NCBI RefSeq assembly: GCF_001864895.1
Contig: NZ_MJGO01000012.1
Location: 62,001 to 126,000 of the forward strand
DNA: 64,000 bases
DNA from: Curtobacterium sp. MCBA15_009
Lineage (GTDB): Bacteria > Actinomycetota > Actinomycetes > Actinomycetales > Microbacteriaceae
Direction: 5' to 3'
The notes below the pieces were generated by a model. It did not search any database and was not told where the DNA came from. It was given only the letters and a program-made list of their open reading frames with translations. This document shows, in pieces, positions 10,301-20,494 of this stretch. The position numbers and the translations under genes are program-made. The stretch's first letter is position 1, and each line of letters begins with the position of its first letter.

Positions 10301-10609
10301 GTCGAGCGCGATGGCCGCGTTCAGGGCGGTCTGCCCGCCGAGGGTCGGCAGGACGGCGTCCGGCTTCTCGATGCGGATGATCTCCTCGAGCGACGCGTTC
10401 GTGATCGGCTCGATGTACGTCGCGTCCGCGAAGTCGGGGTCGGTCATGATCGTCGCCGGGTTCGGGTTGACCAGGATGACCCGGACGCCCTCGGCCCGGA
10501 GGACACGGCAGGCCTGGGTGCCGGAGTAGTCGAACTCGGCGGCCTGCCCGATGACGATCGGGCCGGAACCGATGACCAGGACGGAGTTGATGTCTGCGCG
10601 CTTCGGCAT
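7331..10609 (-). CDS. carB: Carbamoyl-phosphate synthase large subunit
   Basis: A 1092-residue synthase subunit that makes carbamoyl phosphate from bicarbonate, ammonia (channelled from CarA) and two ATP. Two ATP-grasp halves are visible, each opening with an SGP-I/NRIGQ type motif ([20 protein letters not shown] and [20 protein letters not shown]), and the C-terminal MGS-like regulatory domain carries the usual allosteric site for UMP or IMP. Length is normal. Its ATG overlaps the carA stop by one base (TGATG). Confidence 0.98.
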   Translation of the reverse strand: MPKRADINSVLVIGSGPIVIGQAAEFDYSGTQACRVLRAEGVRVILVNPNPATIMTDPDFADATYIEPITNASLEEIIRIEKPDAVLPTLGGQTALNAAIALDEAGILAKHGVELIGAKVEAIQRGEDRQLFKELVLESGADVARSHIAHTLEEAKEFAEDLGYPLVVRPSFTMGGLGSGFAYNEEELVRFVGDGLQSSPTTEVLLEESILGWKEYELELMRDNYDNTVVICSIENVDPVGVHTGDSITVAPALTLTDREYQNMRNIGIDIIRRVGVDTGGCNIQFAVDPSNGRVIVIEMNPRVSRSSALASKATGFPIAKIAAKLAIGYRLDEIENDITRVTPASFEPTLDYVVVKTPRFAFEKFPAADATLTTTMKSVGEAMAIGRNYATALQKSLRSLEKRGSSFHWDTPAAELDKDALLTKAQVPTDGRIVTVQQALVAGATADEVFEATKIDPWFIDQIVLINEVADEIRAAETLDADTLRWAKEHGFSDVQIASLRGSTEAEVRATRHEQGIRPVFKTVDTCAGEFPALTPYHYSSYDTETEVAPSDRKKVVILGSGPNRIGQGVEFDYSCVHASFALSAAGFETIMINCNPETVSTDYDTSDRLYFEPLTAEDVLEVIEAEAASGELVGVVVQLGGQTALGLAKPLEAAGIPILGTSPSAIDSAEERGQFSAILDAAGLLAPRNGTAHDLASATTVAEEIGYPVLVRPSFVLGGRGMEILYDTASLADYFDRMADQAIIGPELPLLVDRFLDDAVEIDVDALFDGERLYIGGIMEHLEEAGIHSGDSACTLPPVGLGRAEIQGVVDATEKIARGIGVQGLLNVQFAIGAGVLYVLEANPRASRTVPFVSKALGIPLAKAASRIMTGSTVAELVAEGMLPERDGAFVPAQSPVAVKEAVLPFRRFRTREGQVVDSVLSPEMRSTGEVMGIDRDFPRAFLKSQDAAYGGLPTSGTVFVSVADTDKRAIVLPVHRLQQLGFTIIATEGTAEILRRNGIEVGIVGKYSQGGESVVDLLATGEVDIVINTPSGAAGRADGYEIRAATVAADKPLFTTIAQIGAAVAAIETIGSPLNVRSLQDYALERATW

Positions 10610-11808
10610 CAGTTGGCTTCCTTCGTGACGTCTGCTGCAGGGGTGGTCGCGGTGGCGGTGGCCGGGTCGAGCGGCTGCCCGTCGCGACGCTCGCGCACCA
10701 TGTCCGCGAACCGGTCGAAGAGGTACATGCTGTCGTGCGGTCCGGCGGCGGCCTCGGGGTGGTACTGCACGCTGAACGCTGGCACGTCGAGCGCGCGGAG
10801 GCCCTCGACGACGTTGTCGTTGAGCGAGTAGTGCGAGACCTCGACGCGGCCGAAACCGGCCGGCGACTCGAGGACCTCGCCGAGGGGCGCGTCCACCGCG
10901 AAGCCGTGGTTCTGGCTCGTGATCTCGACCTTGCCCGTCGTGGTGTCGAGCACCGGCTGGTTGATGCCGCGGTGGCCGAAGGGCAGCTTGTACGTGCCGA
11001 AGCCGAGGGCACGGCCGAGCAGCTGGTTGCCGAAGCAGATGCCGAAGAACGGACGGCCGCTCCGCAGCGACTCCTGCAGCAGCTCCACCTGCGCGTCGCT
11101 CGCGGCGGGGTCGCCGGGGCCGTTCGAGTAGAACAGGGCGTCCGGCGCCAGGGCCTCCAGCGACTCGGCGGAGATGTCCTGCGGCACCACGTGCACCTCG
11201 AAGCCGCGGGCGGCGAGGTACCGGGTGGTCGAGGCCTTCACGCCGAGGTCGAGCACGGCCAGGGTGCCGATCTGCTCGCCGACGGCCGGGACGACGTAGG
11301 TCTCGGGGGTCGACACGACCGACGAGAAGCTCGCCCCGGCCATGCCGGCCTGGTCACGCACGAGCTGCTCCTGCTCGGAGGCCGGCAGTGCCGCGTCCGC
11401 ACCGCTGAACACGCCGCCCTTCATGGCGCCGGCGTCGCGGATGCGCCGGGTGAGGGCACGGGTGTCGATGCCGGAGATGCCGACGATGCCGTCGCGCACC
11501 AGGTGGTCGTCGAGCGTGGCGTTCGCGCGGTGGTTCGACACCACGCGGCTGGGGTCGCGCACCACGTACCCGGCGACCCAGATGCGACGGGACTCGGGGT
11601 CCTCGTCGTTCACCCCGGTGTTGCCGATGTGCGGTGCGGTCTGCACCACGATCTGCCCGGCGTAGGAGGGGTCGGTCAGCGTCTCCTGGTACCCGGTCAT
11701 GCCGGTCGCGAAGACCACCTCGCCGAGCGTGCGCCCACGGGCGCCGTAGGCCCAGCCGTCGTACCGGGTGCCGTCTTCGAGGACCAGTACGGCCCGTTCG
11801 CGTGTCAT
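10609..11808 (-). CDS. carA: Carbamoyl-phosphate synthase small subunit
   Basis: A 399-residue glutamine amidotransferase subunit that supplies ammonia to CarB. The N-terminal CarA domain ([15 protein letters not shown]) is followed by a class I amidotransferase domain with the nucleophile elbow [16 protein letters not shown] and the His/Glu pair in QYHPEAAAG near the C-terminus. The ATG start overlaps the stop of the upstream PH-like gene by 4 nt, so it is part of the same coupled pyrimidine operon. Confidence 0.98.
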   Translation of the reverse strand: MTRERAVLVLEDGTRYDGWAYGARGRTLGEVVFATGMTGYQETLTDPSYAGQIVVQTAPHIGNTGVNDEDPESRRIWVAGYVVRDPSRVVSNHRANATLDDHLVRDGIVGISGIDTRALTRRIRDAGAMKGGVFSGADAALPASEQEQLVRDQAGMAGASFSSVVSTPETYVVPAVGEQIGTLAVLDLGVKASTTRYLAARGFEVHVVPQDISAESLEALAPDALFYSNGPGDPAASDAQVELLQESLRSGRPFFGICFGNQLLGRALGFGTYKLPFGHRGINQPVLDTTTGKVEITSQNHGFAVDAPLGEVLESPAGFGRVEVSHYSLNDNVVEGLRALDVPAFSVQYHPEAAAGPHDSMYLFDRFADMVRERRDGQPLDPATATATTPAADVTKEAN

Positions 11809-12350
11809 GAGTTAGTCCCTTCGCCCGCGGTCTGCGGGGGTTCGTGCTTCGTCGACAGTCCCTGCATGGCGACGAGCGCTGCTGCGTCGCCCTCCGGGAA
11901 CCGGAAGTAGGTGTCGAGGTCCGACGCGCCCGCGGCGCCGGTCGCCGTCCATCGCAGACGGACCAGTCCCCCGGGCTCGACCACGCGGTCGATCGCCCAC
12001 GTCGCGCGGTCCGCACCGCGGACCGCCGCCGCCGCGATCCACCGATCCGGGGTGCCGGCGTGGTGGAGCACCACACCGGTGTCGTGGACGGTGACCCCGC
12101 CGCGGCCGCGGAACCCGAGCCCGCCGGCCGTCATCCGCTCGAGCGGCTGGTCGGCGCGGGTCGTCGCGACGGTGAAGCCGTCCCACGACCCGGCCGCCGG
12201 TCCGACGTCGGTCGGCACCGGGACGGGAGGCACGGCCTCCGTCTGCTTCCTCGCCCGCGTCCGCCAGGTGCGCGCCATGGCGACGAACAGTGCGGCGACG
12301 AGGACGAGGACGATCCCGCCGACGAGCCAGCGCAGGGCGTCGGCGCTCAT
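11805..12350 (-). CDS. PH-like membrane protein of the pyr operon
   Basis: A 181-residue protein with one N-terminal membrane helix ([19 protein letters not shown], about residues 8-26), then a soluble domain rich in beta structure that resembles the PH-like domain family found at this locus. Mycobacteria keep a membrane protein between pyrC and carA (Rv1382 in M. tuberculosis), so the position is conserved. The function is unknown; a link to pyrimidine metabolism is suggested only by context. The ATG start lies 13 nt after the pyrC stop, and its own stop overlaps carA. Confidence 0.85.
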   Translation of the reverse strand: MSADALRWLVGGIVLVLVAALFVAMARTWRTRARKQTEAVPPVPVPTDVGPAAGSWDGFTVATTRADQPLERMTAGGLGFRGRGGVTVHDTGVVLHHAGTPDRWIAAAAVRGADRATWAIDRVVEPGGLVRLRWTATGAAGASDLDTYFRFPEGDAAALVAMQGLSTKHEPPQTAGEGTNS

Positions 12351-12363
12351 GCGGACACCTCGC

Positions 12364-13722
12364 TCATGCGCGCGCCTCCGCCCGGACGGCCCTGGCGTGC
12401 GCGGCGACCGTCTCGGCGTCGACGAGTGCGCCGTCGAGCACGGTGGCCGCACCGTGGTGGAACGTCGCGACGACGCGACCCGGCAGCCGCATGCCCAGGT
12501 ACGGGGAGTTCCGGGACTGGCCGGCGAGGTCGTCGACCGAGAAGTCGCGGACCGCCGACGGGTCGTAGAGCGTGAGCTCGGCCGGCGCGCCCTCGGCGAT
12601 CCGCTGCCCGTGGCCCTCGACCTGCCCGATCCGCGCCGGTGCCTCGGACAGCACCCGGGCGACGTCGGCCCAGTCGAGCTGCCCGCTGTCGACCACGGCG
12701 GCCTGCACGACGCTGAGCGCCGACTCGAGCCCGACCATGCCGTTCGCCGTCGCGGGCCACTCGCAGCACTTCGCCTCGGCGGTGTGCGGCGCGTGGTCGG
12801 TCGCGACGATGTCGATGGTGCCGTCGGCCAGGGCGGCCCGGAGCGCATCGACGTCCTCGCGCGACCGCAGCGGCGGGTTCACCTTGTAGCGGGCGTCGTA
12901 CCCGGCGGCGCCGTCGTGCCCGGCGATGAGGTCCTCGGTGAGCACCAGGTGGTGCGGCGTGACCTCGGCCGTGACGGCGATGCCGCGGGACTTCGCCCAG
13001 CGGATCACCTCGACGCTGCCGGCGGTGGAGACGTGGCAGACGTGCAGGCGGGCACCGACGTGGTCGGCGAGCAGGACGTCGCGGGCGATGATCGCCTCCT
13101 CCGCGACGGCGGGCCAGCCGGCGAGGCCGAGCTCCGACGACAGCCGACCCTCGTTCATCTGCGCGCCGATGGTCAGCCGCGGTTCCTGCGCGTGCTGCGC
13201 GAGGACGCCGCCGAAGCCCTTGATGTACTCGAGCGCACGGCGCATGAGCAGCGGGTCGGCCACGCAGGAGCCGTCGTCCGAGAAGACCCGGACCCTGGCC
13301 CGGCTCGTCGCCATCGCCCCGATCTCGGACAGGTGCGTGCCCTGCAGCCCCTGCGAGACGGCACCGATCGGTCGGACGGTGACGTAGCCGGCGTCGTCCC
13401 CGAGGGCCTGCACCTGCTCCACCACACCGGCGGTGTCCGCCACGGGGTTCGAGTTCGCCATCGCGTTCACGGCGGTGAAGCCACCAGCGGCCGCGGCGCG
13501 CGAGCCGGTGAGGACCGTCTCGGACTCCTCGTGCCCGGGCTCGCGCAGGTGGGTGTGCAGGTCGACGAGACCGGGCAGGGCGACGAGTCCGTCGGCGTCC
13601 ACGACGGTGGCGCCGGACGCGTCGAGCCCGGACCCGACCGCGGTGATGCGTGCTCCCTGCAGTCGGATGTCGGCACGCGTGCCGTCGACCAGCTGCGCGC
13701 CGCGGATGAGGTGGGCGGTCAT
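12364..13722 (-). CDS. pyrC: Dihydroorotase
   Basis: A 452-residue amidohydrolase that closes carbamoyl aspartate to dihydroorotate. The metal-binding motif [10 protein letters not shown] is near residue 55, the conserved NPP..R signature occurs as [12 protein letters not shown], and the distal aspartate is in [14 protein letters not shown]. These mark the class I, multifunctional-CAD-like group common in actinobacteria. The ATG overlaps the pyrB stop by 4 nt (ATGA). Confidence 0.97.
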   Translation of the reverse strand: MTAHLIRGAQLVDGTRADIRLQGARITAVGSGLDASGATVVDADGLVALPGLVDLHTHLREPGHEESETVLTGSRAAAAGGFTAVNAMANSNPVADTAGVVEQVQALGDDAGYVTVRPIGAVSQGLQGTHLSEIGAMATSRARVRVFSDDGSCVADPLLMRRALEYIKGFGGVLAQHAQEPRLTIGAQMNEGRLSSELGLAGWPAVAEEAIIARDVLLADHVGARLHVCHVSTAGSVEVIRWAKSRGIAVTAEVTPHHLVLTEDLIAGHDGAAGYDARYKVNPPLRSREDVDALRAALADGTIDIVATDHAPHTAEAKCCEWPATANGMVGLESALSVVQAAVVDSGQLDWADVARVLSEAPARIGQVEGHGQRIAEGAPAELTLYDPSAVRDFSVDDLAGQSRNSPYLGMRLPGRVVATFHHGAATVLDGALVDAETVAAHARAVRAEARA

Positions 13723-14696
13723 GCGGTGGTCTCCTTCGAGGGTGCGGCGTTCGTGGTGTCGGAACCGGTGAGCGCGAGGTAGAGCACGGCCATCCGCACG
13801 CTCACGCCGTTCGCGACCTGTTCGACCACGGTCGAGCGGGGGTCGTCGGCGGCGACGCCGGCGATCTCGAGCCCGCGGTTCATCGGACCGGGGTGCATGA
13901 TCAGCGTGCGCTCGGACAGCCGGGCGGCGCGTGCGGCGGTCAGGCCGAAGTGCCGGGTGTACTCGCGCTCGTTCGGGAAGAAGGCGTCGTGCATGCGCTC
14001 CTGCTGGATCCGGAGGGTCATCACGACGTCCGGGTCCTCGGCGAGGGCGGCGTCGAGGTCGTGGTGCACGGCGGCACCGAACGGACGCTCCACCGCGGGC
14101 AGCAGCGTCGGCGGGGCGACGAAGGTGACCTCGGCGCCGAGCGTGCGGAGGAGCCAGGCGTTGCTCCTGGCCACGCGGCTGTGCAGGACGTCGCCGACGA
14201 TCGCGACGCGGACCCCGTCGAGCCCCTGGCCCCGGCTCGCGTCCCCGTGCAGGCGGCGCCGCATCGTGAACGCGTCGAGCAGCGCCTGCGTCGGGTGCTC
14301 GTGCGTGCCGTCGCCGGCGTTCACCACCGGCACGTCGATCCAGTCGGCGTCGGCGAGCACCCGCGGGGCACCGGACGCGCCGTGCCGCATGACGATGCCG
14401 TCGATGCCCATCGCGCCGAGGGTCTGCACGGTGTCCTTGAGCGACTCGCCCTTCGAGACGCTCGACCCCTTCGCGGCGAAGTTGATGACGTCGGCGGAGA
14501 GGCGCTTCGCGGCGGCCTCGAAGGAGATCCGGGTGCGCGTCGAGTCCTCGAAGAACAGGTTGACGACGGTCTTGCCGCGGAGCGCGGGGAGCTTCCGGAC
14601 CTCGCGCTGGTTGACCTCCGCCATCTCCTCGGCGACGTCGAGGATGTGCACGGCCTGGTCGCGGCTCAGGTCCGCGGTGGAGAGCAGGTGTCGCAT
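13719..14696 (-). CDS. pyrB: Aspartate carbamoyltransferase catalytic subunit
   Basis: A 325-residue transcarbamylase, carbamoyl phosphate + aspartate to carbamoyl aspartate. The carbamoyl-phosphate site [12 protein letters not shown] is at about residues 50-61, with HPTQALLDA and the C-terminal HPGPMNRG. No pyrI regulatory gene is present, consistent with the class regulated through PyrR instead. The ATG start overlaps the pyrR stop by one base (TGATG); an alternative GTG one codon earlier is possible. Confidence 0.97.
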   Translation of the reverse strand: MRHLLSTADLSRDQAVHILDVAEEMAEVNQREVRKLPALRGKTVVNLFFEDSTRTRISFEAAAKRLSADVINFAAKGSSVSKGESLKDTVQTLGAMGIDGIVMRHGASGAPRVLADADWIDVPVVNAGDGTHEHPTQALLDAFTMRRRLHGDASRGQGLDGVRVAIVGDVLHSRVARSNAWLLRTLGAEVTFVAPPTLLPAVERPFGAAVHHDLDAALAEDPDVVMTLRIQQERMHDAFFPNEREYTRHFGLTAARAARLSERTLIMHPGPMNRGLEIAGVAADDPRSTVVEQVANGVSVRMAVLYLALTGSDTTNAAPSKETTA

Positions 14697-15250
14697 CACG
14701 CCGCCCCCTGCTCGATGACGACCTCGTCGGCGCCGTCGGTCTCGGTCAGGCGGAGCGTGACGCGCTCGTCGGACGCGGTCGGCAGGTTCTTGCCGACGTG
14801 GTCGGCGCGGATCGGCAGCTCGCGGTGCCCGCGGTCGACGAGCACGGCGAGCCGGACGGCGCGCGGCCGGCCGATGCCCTGCAGGGCGTCGAGCGCGGCA
14901 CGCACCGTGCGGCCGGAGTAGAGCACGTCGTCGACGAGCACGACGACCTTGCCGTCGATCCCGCTCGTCGGGATGGTGGTCCGGTGCGGCGCGCGGCCGA
15001 TGCCGTGGCCGAGGTCGTCCCGGTGCATCGTGACGTCGAGGGTGCCGAGGCGCTGGTCGCGCTCCGCCGCCCACTCGGGCTCGATGTCGGCCAGGACCGA
15101 CGCCAGACGGTCGGCGAGGACCGCACCCCGGGTCGGGATGCCGAGGAGCACGAGGTCCGAGGCACCGTGGTTGGCCTCGAGGATCTCGTGTGCGATGCGT
15201 GTCAGGGCACGCGTGATGTCGGGTTGCTGCAGGACCGTTCTGGTACCCAC
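14696..15250 (-). CDS. pyrR: Bifunctional pyr operon regulator / uracil phosphoribosyltransferase
   Basis: A 184-residue PyrR. The PRPP-binding motif [13 protein letters not shown] is about residues 93-105. PyrR binds pyr mRNA in a UMP-dependent way and also has UPRTase activity. In actinobacteria it is thought to act on translation or attenuation near its own leader. I chose the GTG at 15250, because AAGGGGG lies 5 nt before it; an in-frame ATG at 15283 would add 11 residues and has no ribosome site. It is the first gene of the coupled pyr operon, 57 nt after nusB. Confidence 0.93.
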   Translation of the reverse strand: MGTRTVLQQPDITRALTRIAHEILEANHGASDLVLLGIPTRGAVLADRLASVLADIEPEWAAERDQRLGTLDVTMHRDDLGHGIGRAPHRTTIPTSGIDGKVVVLVDDVLYSGRTVRAALDALQGIGRPRAVRLAVLVDRGHRELPIRADHVGKNLPTASDERVTLRLTETDGADEVVIEQGAA

Positions 15251-15307
15251 GTCGACCCCCTTCCCCGCCTCACAGGACGGCATTAAAGGATGCTGACGTG
15301 GTCAACC

Positions 15308-15760
15308 CTAGCGGGACCCGGCGTCCCCTGCGACCGTCCGACCGGACGGTGCACGACCGCCGGAGACAGCTCCGAGCACGCCGTTGACGAACCCGGCGGA
15401 GTCGTCCGTCGACAGCGACTGCGCGAGTTCGACCGCCTCGGCGATCGCGACGGCGTCGGGCACCTCCGGGTTGAACCGGAGCTCCCAGACGCCCATGCGC
15501 AGGATGCAGCGGTCGAGCACCGGCATGCGCGCGATCGACCAGCCCTGGGCGTGGTCGACGATGACGGCGTCGATCTCGTGACGGGCCTCGTCGACGCCCG
15601 TCACGATCTGGCGCGCGTAGTCCCAGCTCGAGGCGCGCTCGGGCTGGTCAAGGTGGCGGACGGTCTCCGTGGCGAGGACGTCCGCGATGGGCAGCTCACG
15701 CACCTCGGCCACGTAGAGCATGTCGAGGGCGCGCTTGCGGGCCTTCGAACGAGCACTCAT
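15308..15760 (-). CDS. nusB: Transcription antitermination factor NusB
   Basis: A 150-residue NusB, partner of NusE/S10 at boxA during rRNA transcription. The N-terminal RSKARKRALDMLYVAEV and the central DxxI/IL-R-M-WELRF helices (ILRMGVWELRF) are characteristic. ATG start 11 nt after efp. The order efp-nusB-pyrR is standard for actinobacteria, so its expression is likely tied to the efp promoter. Confidence 0.96.
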   Translation of the reverse strand: MSARSKARKRALDMLYVAEVRELPIADVLATETVRHLDQPERASSWDYARQIVTGVDEARHEIDAVIVDHAQGWSIARMPVLDRCILRMGVWELRFNPEVPDAVAIAEAVELAQSLSTDDSAGFVNGVLGAVSGGRAPSGRTVAGDAGSR

Positions 15761-15771
15761 GTGGTCGGCGC

Positions 15772-16335
15772 CTAGGAGTTGACGCGGCCGAGGAAGCTGC
15801 CGTCGCGCGTGTCGATCTTCACCGTGGTGCCGGACTCCAGGTACAGCGGCACCTGGATGCGGTGACCGGTCGCGATGATGGTCGCGTCCTTCGTGCCACC
15901 GGAGGAGCGGTCGCCCTGCAGGCCCGGCTCGGTCTCGACCTCGGTCGTGATCGACGTCGGGAGCTCGACGTACAGCGGGTTGCCCTCGTTCATCGCGATG
16001 GTGACCATCGCGGACTCGAGCAGGTAGTTCTTCGCGTCGCCGACGACCGTCGCCGAGACCGGGATCTGGTCGTAGGTGTCGGTGTCCATGAACACGTAGG
16101 AGTCGCCGTCCTCGTAGAGGAACTGGTAGTCGCGGCGGTCCACGGTCGCGGTGTCGATCTTCGCGCCGGCGTTGAACGTGCGGTCGACGACCTTGCCGGA
16201 GACGACGTTCTTGAGCTTCGTGCGGACGAACGCGCCGCCCTTGCCGGGCTTGACGTGCTGGAACTCCACGACCGACCACAGCTGGCCGTCGATGATGAGA
16301 ACGGCGCCGTTCTTGATGTCAGTGGTACTGGCCAT
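15772..16335 (-). CDS. efp: Elongation factor P
   Basis: A 187-residue EF-P, which relieves ribosome stalling at polyproline. The three-domain layout is clear: the KOW-like N-terminal domain ends in the loop [14 protein letters not shown] that carries the tip lysine, then [12 protein letters not shown] and the C-terminal [20 protein letters not shown] start at 16335. Polyproline clients are near at hand: the FHA protein in this window has long proline repeats. A -10-like TACACT lies about 60 nt upstream. Confidence 0.97.
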   Translation of the reverse strand: MASTTDIKNGAVLIIDGQLWSVVEFQHVKPGKGGAFVRTKLKNVVSGKVVDRTFNAGAKIDTATVDRRDYQFLYEDGDSYVFMDTDTYDQIPVSATVVGDAKNYLLESAMVTIAMNEGNPLYVELPTSITTEVETEPGLQGDRSSGGTKDATIIATGHRIQVPLYLESGTTVKIDTRDGSFLGRVNS

Positions 16336-16396
16336 GAGTCTTCGGTGTCCCGTTCGATCGTGTTGTGGAAGGTCTTCGGGCGCTGGGCCCCGGACG

Positions 16397-16402
16397 AGTG
16401 TA
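16397..16402 (-). promoter_or_regulatory. Candidate -10 element for efp-nusB-pyr
   Basis: TACACT on the minus strand in the 97-bp gap between the ABC1 kinase stop and efp. It fits TANNNT and would give a leader of about 55 nt. No convincing -35 hexamer. Confidence 0.4.
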
Positions 16403-16432
16403 CCGGACGCCCGCCCGCCGCCCGTGGCGTCG

Positions 16433-18133
16433 TCAGCGTCGTCGTCGGGCGCGCCACGAGTCGACCGCCGCCCAGCCGAGCAGCACGACGGCCGCTCCCC
16501 CGAGCAACGCACCGGCCGCCCCGGTCGACAGGGCGGCGGTCGGGCGGGCCGGGAGCGCCAGGTACACGATCGCCAGGATGCCCGCTCCCGCCCCGAGCAG
16601 CACGAGCAGGACGCGCCGGATCAGCCCGCTCACCGTCTCGCGGTCGCGGCTGTCGGCGAACAGCCGGATGTTCACGGTGAACTTCCCGGTCTCGATCGCC
16701 TCGCCGATGCGGTCGATGCGGCGCGGCAGCCGACGTGCCGCCGACACGACGCCGATGAGCTCCTTCGCCGCGAGGTCGCGCAGCTTCCCCGGACGCAGTT
16801 GATCGGTGAACTGCTGGCGGGCGAGCCCCCGCGACTCCTCGAGCAGGTCGAACGACGGTGCGAGCGTGCGGAGCGTCCCCTCGAAGATCGCCAGTGCGCG
16901 GGCCGCCGCGACGAAGTCCGCCGGGGCCTTCAGCCGGTAGCGCCCGAACACCTCGACCGCGTCGTCGACCGTCTCGACGCCGATCCGCGCGCCGGGGCCG
17001 AGCTCGTCGGCCACGAAGCGTGCGATGTCGCGTCGGAAGTCGGGCTCGTCGTGCGCGTCGCGCACCGGCGCCATCCGCAGGACCGCGTCGGCGATCCGCG
17101 TCGTGTCGTCCTGCAGGTAGGCGACCAACAGGTCCTGCACCGTGTCCCGGAGACCGGGGTCGAGCCTCCCGACCGAGCCGAAGTCGATCAACGCGGGCCG
17201 CCCGTCGGGCAGCACCAGGACGTTCCCCGGGTGCAGGTCGGCGTGGTAGACGCCGTCGAAGACGACCTGCCGGAGGAAGGCGCGGAGGATCGCGCGCATC
17301 GGCGCGTCGAGGTCGCGGTCCGCGCGCTCGGCGCGGATCGCGCTGAGCGTGTCGCCCTCCAGGAACTCCATGACGAGCACGCGTCGGCCGGACAGGTCGG
17401 GGTACGGGTCCGGGAACCGGACCTCGTCGGGGCGGGCGCTGCGGGCCTGGGCTGCGCGGAGCGCGGTGAGGTTCCGCAGCTCCGACACGAAGTCGACCTG
17501 CCGGACGAGGTCGTCGGCGTACTGCTGCGCGACCTCCTGCACGCCGACCTGCCGCGCCTCGGACGACCACCGGGCCATGAACCGGACCACCCGAAGGGCG
17601 ATGTCGACGTCCCGCCGCACCGCGGCGTCGATGCCGGGTCGCTGGACCTTGACCGCGACCGCGGTGCCGTCCTGCAACCGGGCCCGGTGCACCTGGGCGA
17701 TCGACGCGGCGGCGACCGGCACCGGGTCGAAGGCCGCGAAGACCTGGTCGACCGGGGCGCCCAGTTCCCGCTCGAGCAGCGCGCGCACCTCGTCGACGGG
17801 GGCCGCCGTGACGTTGCGCTGCAGGTGCGCGAGCCCCTCGGTCCACTCCTCCGGCAGCAGGTCGTCGCGGGTCGACAGCAGCTGCCCCATCTTCACGAAC
17901 CCTCCACCGGCCTCCTCGAGCGCCCGGCGCAGGTGCTCGGCCTGGCCCGCACGCAGCGCGGACGTCGCGGGGTCGTGCGAGAAGTCGAGCCGGCGGAAGG
18001 GCAGCAGGTGGTGCCGCCGGGCGATCGCGAGCAGTTCGGTGAAGCGACGGCCACGGGCGCGCAGCGTGCCGGAGTCGGTGTCGCGCGGTGCGGAGAGGTC
18101 GCTCAGACGGGGTGGGGTGGGCACGCCTGCCAC
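16433..18133 (-). CDS. ABC1/UbiB-family kinase-like membrane protein
   Basis: A 566-residue member of the ABC1 (AarF/UbiB/Coq8) atypical kinase family. The KxGQ motif is present as [10 protein letters not shown], the alanine-rich loop as [11 protein letters not shown], the kinase lysine in VAVKVQRPG, and the catalytic and metal sites in HADLHPGN and LIDFG. Two C-terminal membrane helices (about residues 500-520 and 530-553) anchor it. In other bacteria the family supports quinone or isoprenoid-lipid metabolism; the role here is not shown. I chose the GTG at 18133 (GGGGAG 5 nt before) rather than a start 96 nt upstream. Confidence 0.9.
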   Translation of the reverse strand: MAGVPTPPRLSDLSAPRDTDSGTLRARGRRFTELLAIARRHHLLPFRRLDFSHDPATSALRAGQAEHLRRALEEAGGGFVKMGQLLSTRDDLLPEEWTEGLAHLQRNVTAAPVDEVRALLERELGAPVDQVFAAFDPVPVAAASIAQVHRARLQDGTAVAVKVQRPGIDAAVRRDVDIALRVVRFMARWSSEARQVGVQEVAQQYADDLVRQVDFVSELRNLTALRAAQARSARPDEVRFPDPYPDLSGRRVLVMEFLEGDTLSAIRAERADRDLDAPMRAILRAFLRQVVFDGVYHADLHPGNVLVLPDGRPALIDFGSVGRLDPGLRDTVQDLLVAYLQDDTTRIADAVLRMAPVRDAHDEPDFRRDIARFVADELGPGARIGVETVDDAVEVFGRYRLKAPADFVAAARALAIFEGTLRTLAPSFDLLEESRGLARQQFTDQLRPGKLRDLAAKELIGVVSAARRLPRRIDRIGEAIETGKFTVNIRLFADSRDRETVSGLIRRVLLVLLGAGAGILAIVYLALPARPTAALSTGAAGALLGGAAVVLLGWAAVDSWRARRRR

Positions 18134-18281
18134 TCTGCTCCCCGGGGCTGTGGCGGAGCTTTCCGCGCCGTGCGGGTGACGCCGGTCGCTCCGTCCTCCA
18201 CAGACCGGAGGCACGGGCCGGCTCTCCACAGGTCGGGCACCGCGCGCCCCCGGGTCGCGTCGGCCGGGTCAGACTCGGCGC

Positions 18282-18596
18282 ATGGAGACAGCACTGGTCG
18301 CGGCGTGCATCGCCGCCGGAGCGGCGATCGTCGCTGCGATCGTCAGTTGGTTCGGGGCGTTCCAGAACCGTCGGACGGCCGATCGTGACCACGCGTGGCG
18401 TCGCTTCACGTGGGCGGTCTCGCCGCACCACGACCGGAGAACACACAACATCTCGACAGCTGTGCTCCGCGAGCTGGAGTCCGTAGCGTGGTGGTCGAAG
18501 CAAGACCGTCGGCTCGCCGGCCGAGCACTCCGGAGACGAGCGATGTCCGACCGGCCGGACTCCGACGACCAGACGCAGCAGGAAGGACCACGGTGA
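18282..18596 (+). CDS. Small membrane protein of unknown function
   Basis: A 104-residue protein with an N-terminal hydrophobic helix (LVAACIAAGAAIVAAIVSWF, about residues 5-24) followed by a basic, Arg- and Trp-rich cytosolic region. I do not recognise a named family; similar one-helix proteins with a WRRFTWA-like segment are common in actinobacteria. ATG start with no clear ribosome site; CAGACT lies exactly 6 nt before it, so it may be leaderless. It overlaps the next small gene by one base (TGATG). The pair sits alone on the plus strand between two minus-strand genes. Confidence 0.6.
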   Translation: METALVAACIAAGAAIVAAIVSWFGAFQNRRTADRDHAWRRFTWAVSPHHDRRTHNISTAVLRELESVAWWSKQDRRLAGRALRRRAMSDRPDSDDQTQQEGPR

Positions 18597-18775
18597 TGTC
18601 GATCTTGCGCCCCCTCCCGGATGCACCCGACCTCGACGACGACGACGAGGTCCTCTTCGCGTGGGACAACGGTGCCACCCTCGACGAATGGCGCGAAGCA
18701 CGACGCACCGGCGTGGTGACCGTCTCGATGCGCGTGAAGTGGTGGTGGCGCCGCACCCGCCGCGTCCTGCGCTGA
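18596..18775 (+). CDS. Small hypothetical protein coupled to the gene before it
   Basis: A 59-residue protein with an acidic start (DLDDDDEVLFAWDNG), a central LDEWREARRTG helix and a basic Trp/Arg-rich end. The ATG shares one base with the preceding stop, and AGGAAGGA lies at a proper distance, so translation is well supported. No family recognised. The pair could be a small regulatory or membrane-associated unit; I see no evidence for a toxin-antitoxin module beyond size and coupling. Confidence 0.6.
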   Translation: MSILRPLPDAPDLDDDDEVLFAWDNGATLDEWREARRTGVVTVSMRVKWWWRRTRRVLR

Positions 18776-18788
18776 GCCGTCCGACCGG

Positions 18789-19886
18789 CTAGACCCCGAC
18801 CTCCTGGTAGGCGGTGAAGAGCAGGTGGTCCTCGGGGCCCTCGAGGGTTGTCGGCTTCCCGACGCCGTCCAGGATGATGAAGCGCAGCATGCCGGCGCGA
18901 GCCTTCTTGTCCCGACGCATCGTCGCGAGCAGCCCCTCCCACCGGCCGAGGCCGTAGGTCGTCGGCAGTTCGAGCGACTCGAGGATCGTCCGGTGGCGGT
19001 CGACGGTCGCGTCGTCCAGGTGCCCGGTCAGGCGGGCGAGTTCCGCAGCGAAGACCATGCCGACCGAGACCGCCGCACCGTGGCGCCACTGGTAGCGCTC
19101 GGCGTGCTCGATCGCGTGCCCGAGGGTGTGGCCGTAGTTCAGGACCTCGCGGCGCCCCTGCTCGGTGAAGTCGTCGGTCACGACCTCGGCCTTCAGGGCG
19201 ATGGCCAGCTCGACGACCCGCCGGAACTCGGGTGTGGTCGGGTCCGTCACCCGAGCGACGTCGGCCTCGACGATGTCCAGGATCTCCGGGACGGCGATGA
19301 AGCCGGCCTTCACGATCTCGGCGAAGCCCGTCAGGATCTCGTTGCGGGGCAGCGTCCGGACGAGGTCGAGGTCGACGACCACGGCACGCGGTGCCGAGAA
19401 CGCCCCGACGAGGTTCTTGCCCTCGTTCGTGTTGATCCCGGTCTTGCCGCCGACGCTCGCGTCGACCATGCCGAGCACGCTCGTCGGGACCCCCACGTAC
19501 GGCACGCCGCGCAACCATGTGGCCGCGACGAACCCCGCGAGGTCGGTGACCGCGCCGCCGCCGAGCCCGATGACGGCGTCGGTGCGGGTGAAGTCGGACT
19601 GGCCCATGATCTGCCAGCAGAAGGCGGCGACCTCGACGCGCTTGGCGCCTTCGGCGTCCGGCACCTCGGCGATGAGCGCGTCGAGCCCGGCACCGACCAG
19701 GAGCTCACGCAGCTCGTTCGCCCGTGCGCCGAGCGTCGGTGCGTGGACGATGAGGACCTTCGCGACCCGGGGTCCCAGGATCGCGGGCAGCGCGCCGAGC
19801 AGGCCGGCACCGACGGCCACGGTGTAGCCGTCCGCACCGCCGACGCGGATCTCGGTGGTCCCTGCGGGCAGGATCGGGTCGGTCAC
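18789..19886 (-). CDS. aroB: 3-dehydroquinate synthase
   Basis: A 365-residue enzyme, the second step of the shikimate pathway (DAHP to 3-dehydroquinate), NAD- and metal-dependent. The NAD-binding GLGGGAVTDLAGFVAATWLRG is followed by GVPTSVLGMVDASVGGKTGIN. Metal ligands appear in the later EIVKAGFI and LNYGHTLGHAIEH segments. The GTG start overlaps the aroK stop by 4 nt. Confidence 0.97.
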   Translation of the reverse strand: MTDPILPAGTTEIRVGGADGYTVAVGAGLLGALPAILGPRVAKVLIVHAPTLGARANELRELLVGAGLDALIAEVPDAEGAKRVEVAAFCWQIMGQSDFTRTDAVIGLGGGAVTDLAGFVAATWLRGVPYVGVPTSVLGMVDASVGGKTGINTNEGKNLVGAFSAPRAVVVDLDLVRTLPRNEILTGFAEIVKAGFIAVPEILDIVEADVARVTDPTTPEFRRVVELAIALKAEVVTDDFTEQGRREVLNYGHTLGHAIEHAERYQWRHGAAVSVGMVFAAELARLTGHLDDATVDRHRTILESLELPTTYGLGRWEGLLATMRRDKKARAGMLRFIILDGVGKPTTLEGPEDHLLFTAYQEVGV

Positions 19887-20494
19887 GGTGCTCCTTCGGT
19901 GGTGGGGTCGGCGCTCACGCCGGAGGCGGCGCTGCCGCGGTCGTCCCGGCGTCCGTCGCCGCGCAACCAGGCGACGACCTCGTCGACGACGCGGGACATC
20001 GGACGCCGCGAGGTGTCGACGACCACGTGCGCGAGCTCGGCGTACGTCGCGGCGCGTTCGTCCATGATCGTCTGCCAGGCGTCGATCCCGCCGGACGCCA
20101 GGAGCGGTCGGTCGGAGCCGGCGATGCGGTCGGCGACGGCCTCGGGTGAGACGGTGAGCAGGACGATGCGCGCGCCGACGAGTGCTGAGCGGGTGTCCGC
20201 GTGGGTGACGGCTCCCCCGCCGACGGCGATGACGCCGCCGGTGCGGAGCGCGACCCGGACGGCCTCGGCCTCGAGGGCACGGAACGCCGGCTCGCCCTGC
20301 TCCGCGAAGATGCCCGGGATCGGGCCGTGCTCGCGGACGATCACGCGGTCGGTGTCGGTGAACGGCACGCCGAGCGCCTTCGCGACGCGCTTGCCGACGC
20401 TGGACTTGCCGGCCCCCATCGGACCGATGACGACGACGGGTGCACCGCCGCCGGCAGCGGCACCCGTGCCGGGCGCGGCGCCGTCCGTGGTCAC
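19883..20494 (-). CDS. aroK: Shikimate kinase
   Basis: A 203-residue kinase that phosphorylates shikimate at O3. The P-loop is [13 protein letters not shown] (about residues 24-36), followed by FTDTDRVI (shikimate-binding Asp), GEPAFRALE, and the GGGAV loop. The first 18 residues and last 30 are low-complexity extensions. The GTG start overlaps the aroC stop by 4 nt (GTGA), so aroC, aroK and aroB form a tightly coupled operon. Confidence 0.96.
   Translation of the reverse strand: MTTDGAAPGTGAAAGGGAPVVVIGPMGAGKSSVGKRVAKALGVPFTDTDRVIVREHGPIPGIFAEQGEPAFRALEAEAVRVALRTGGVIAVGGGAVTHADTRSALVGARIVLLTVSPEAVADRIAGSDRPLLASGGIDAWQTIMDERAATYAELAHVVVDTSRRPMSRVVDEVVAWLRGDGRRDDRGSAASGVSADPTTEGAP

Noticed and set aside
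7259-10831. A 1190-codon open frame on the plus strand
   Set aside because: Antisense shadow of carB and neighbours; no domain pattern.
15280-15305. Promoter for pyrR with TTGACC and TTTAAT
   Set aside because: The hexamers are only 12 bp apart, too close for a sigma-70-type promoter; expression may come from upstream efp-nusB.
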